Origin: Pseudomonadota bacterium | GTDB taxonomy: Bacteria > Pseudomonadota > Alphaproteobacteria > Caulobacterales > Caulobacteraceae | Reading direction: 5' to 3' | NCBI GenBank assembly: GCA_023445705.1 | Contig: JAEXKM010000049.1 | Coordinates: 1-7,487, forward strand | Length of the DNA stretch: 7,487 bases | Shown here: positions 6,854-7,487 of the stretch, piece after piece | How positions within the stretch are numbered: position 1 is the stretch's first letter | Layout of the letters: each line of letters begins with the position of its first letter | Notes under the pieces: model-generated | What the model saw: only the letters and a program-made list of their open reading frames with translations | The model's database searches: none | What the model was told of the DNA's origin: nothing | Position numbers and translations under genes: made by a program

Positions 6854-7363
6854 CTAACGGAAACGCACGTCTGCGTCTTCGAACCGGTCGATGAGCAGAT
6901 GTGCGAAGGGGAACAATATGACCGTGGCGAGGAATTGCCAGCCGACCGCGAGCGGATCGGCCGTGGCATGTGCGCTCACCATGCTGAACAGATAGGCCGC
7001 GCCAAGGGCCAAGGCGGTCGCCAGGCCGTACCAGGCCCACATGACCGGGAAGGCCTGGCCGGCCATCATGCTGCGGCCCACCAACGCCGCGCCGTAGACC
7101 AGCAGCAGTGAAACCGCCCAGAGCCCCATCGGGGCGCTCCACAGGATGTCCAGGAAGAGGCCCATGATCAGCACCGCCAGCGGGGCGAGCATGGATGGGC
7201 GAATGATCGCCCAGGCGAAGGCCGGGACCATCGGGAAGATCGGTTCTGGAAGACCCAGGCCAAACAGCCGGAACGGCAGGGAGAACAGGACCGTCAGGAT
7301 CAGACACTGGAGGAGAGGAACCCCGATCCAGCGCCAGGGGGCCAAGGGGCGAGCGCCGGCCAT
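6854..7363 (-). CDS. mreD: Rod shape-determining protein MreD
   Basis: A 169-aa integral membrane protein with about five or six hydrophobic segments and an Arg/Pro-containing N-terminus. The family pattern G..LD.L...P.GL is present as GLFLDILWSAPMGL at 68-81 (Asp72, Pro78). MreD works with MreC in the inner membrane to control the RodA-PBP2 synthase and connect it with MreB filaments; its precise action is not settled. Size and position between mreC and mrdA fit. The ATG at 7363-7361 directly follows the mreC stop with no spacer, and GAGGTG lies 9 nt upstream. MreD is poorly conserved in sequence, so the call rests on topology, this motif and gene order. Confidence 0.9.
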   Translation of the reverse strand: MAGARPLAPWRWIGVPLLQCLILTVLFSLPFRLFGLGLPEPIFPMVPAFAWAIIRPSMLAPLAVLIMGLFLDILWSAPMGLWAVSLLLVYGAALVGRSMMAGQAFPVMWAWYGLATALALGAAYLFSMVSAHATADPLAVGWQFLATVILFPFAHLLIDRFEDADVRFR

Positions 7364-7487
7364 CTAGAATGGCACCTCGGAAATGGAGGGCTGCTCGGGT
7401 GGCGGCGTAGCCGGCGCTGGCGCAGGCGTCGCGGGTCGCGGCGGCGTCTTGGGCGCCGGCTGGCGGGCCGGCGAAGCTGCGCGTGGC
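7364..7487 (-). CDS. mreC: C-terminal tail of MreC (truncated by window edge)
   Basis: An open minus-strand frame enters from the right edge and ends in TAG at 7366-7364, immediately before the mreD ATG. The visible 40 residues are very rich in Pro and Ala, including PAPAPATPPPEQ, then end in ISEVPF. This looks like a flexible periplasmic tail, not a folded domain. Identity as MreC is inferred from the conserved order mreC-mreD-mrdA-mrdB; the diagnostic beta-barrel domains lie outside the window. MreC is a single-pass periplasmic scaffold that activates PBP2. The codon pattern and GC-rich third positions match the neighbouring genes, so the frame is probably real despite low complexity. Confidence 0.75.
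   Translation of the reverse strand, partial: PRAASPARQPAPKTPPRPATPAPAPATPPPEQPSISEVPF
7373..7378 (-). promoter_or_regulatory. Shine-Dalgarno of mreD within the end of mreC
   Basis: GAGGTG on the minus strand, 9 nt before the mreD ATG and inside the last codons of mreC. With stop and start codons adjacent (TAGATG), it supports coupled translation. Confidence 0.65.

Noticed and set aside
1..7487. Search by eye for CRISPR arrays, tRNA/rRNA genes, transposases, toxin-antitoxin or phage defence genes
   Set aside because: No repeated spacer pattern, no cloverleaf-like sequence, no transposase or defence domain found on either strand; the window is conserved housekeeping plus ordinary accessory metabolism.

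Overview
This is a GC-rich window with alphaproteobacterial character, most likely Caulobacterales (Caulobacter or Phenylobacterium type). I base this on base composition, codon use, the mreC-mreD-mrdA-mrdB cluster and an intergenic repeat of a style I associate with these genomes. The genus is an inference from reading, not from a search.

Layout from left to right. At 1-237 (+) is the 3' part of a small DUF423 (YgdD-like) membrane protein. It converges on and overlaps by 10 bp a Bcr/CflA-type MFS drug:H+ antiporter on the minus strand (228-1433). A 101-bp divergent intergenic region (1434-1534) carries two short palindromes and the ribosome binding site of the next gene. Two alpha/beta hydrolases follow on the plus strand, both 330 aa and 10 bp apart: an epoxide-hydrolase-like enzyme with an Asp nucleophile (1535-2527) and a serine proline iminopeptidase (2538-3530). 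A 173-bp gap (3531-3703) between convergent genes is mostly filled by a 137-bp repeat-like element with nested inverted repeats.

The right half (3704-7487) is all minus strand and is the distal part of the rod-shape (elongasome) operon. In transcription order it holds the 3' end of mreC, then mreD, mrdA (PBP2) and mrdB (RodA). The genes are very tightly packed: mreC stop and mreD start abut, mreD to mrdA is 10 nt, and mrdA to mrdB is an ATGA overlap. mreB would be expected upstream, beyond the right edge. RodA (SEDS glycosyltransferase) and PBP2 (class B transpeptidase) form the lateral-wall peptidoglycan synthase, with MreC and MreD as membrane regulators linking it to MreB.

This is largely ordinary chromosomal sequence. 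I found no mobile element with a transposase, no CRISPR array, no tRNA or rRNA, and no convincing undescribed system. The points most worth a second look are a predicted Cys3-His zinc site in PBP2, the structured intergenic element at 3557-3693, the palindrome that gives two convergent genes the same C-terminal residues, and the palindromes in the divergent promoter region.
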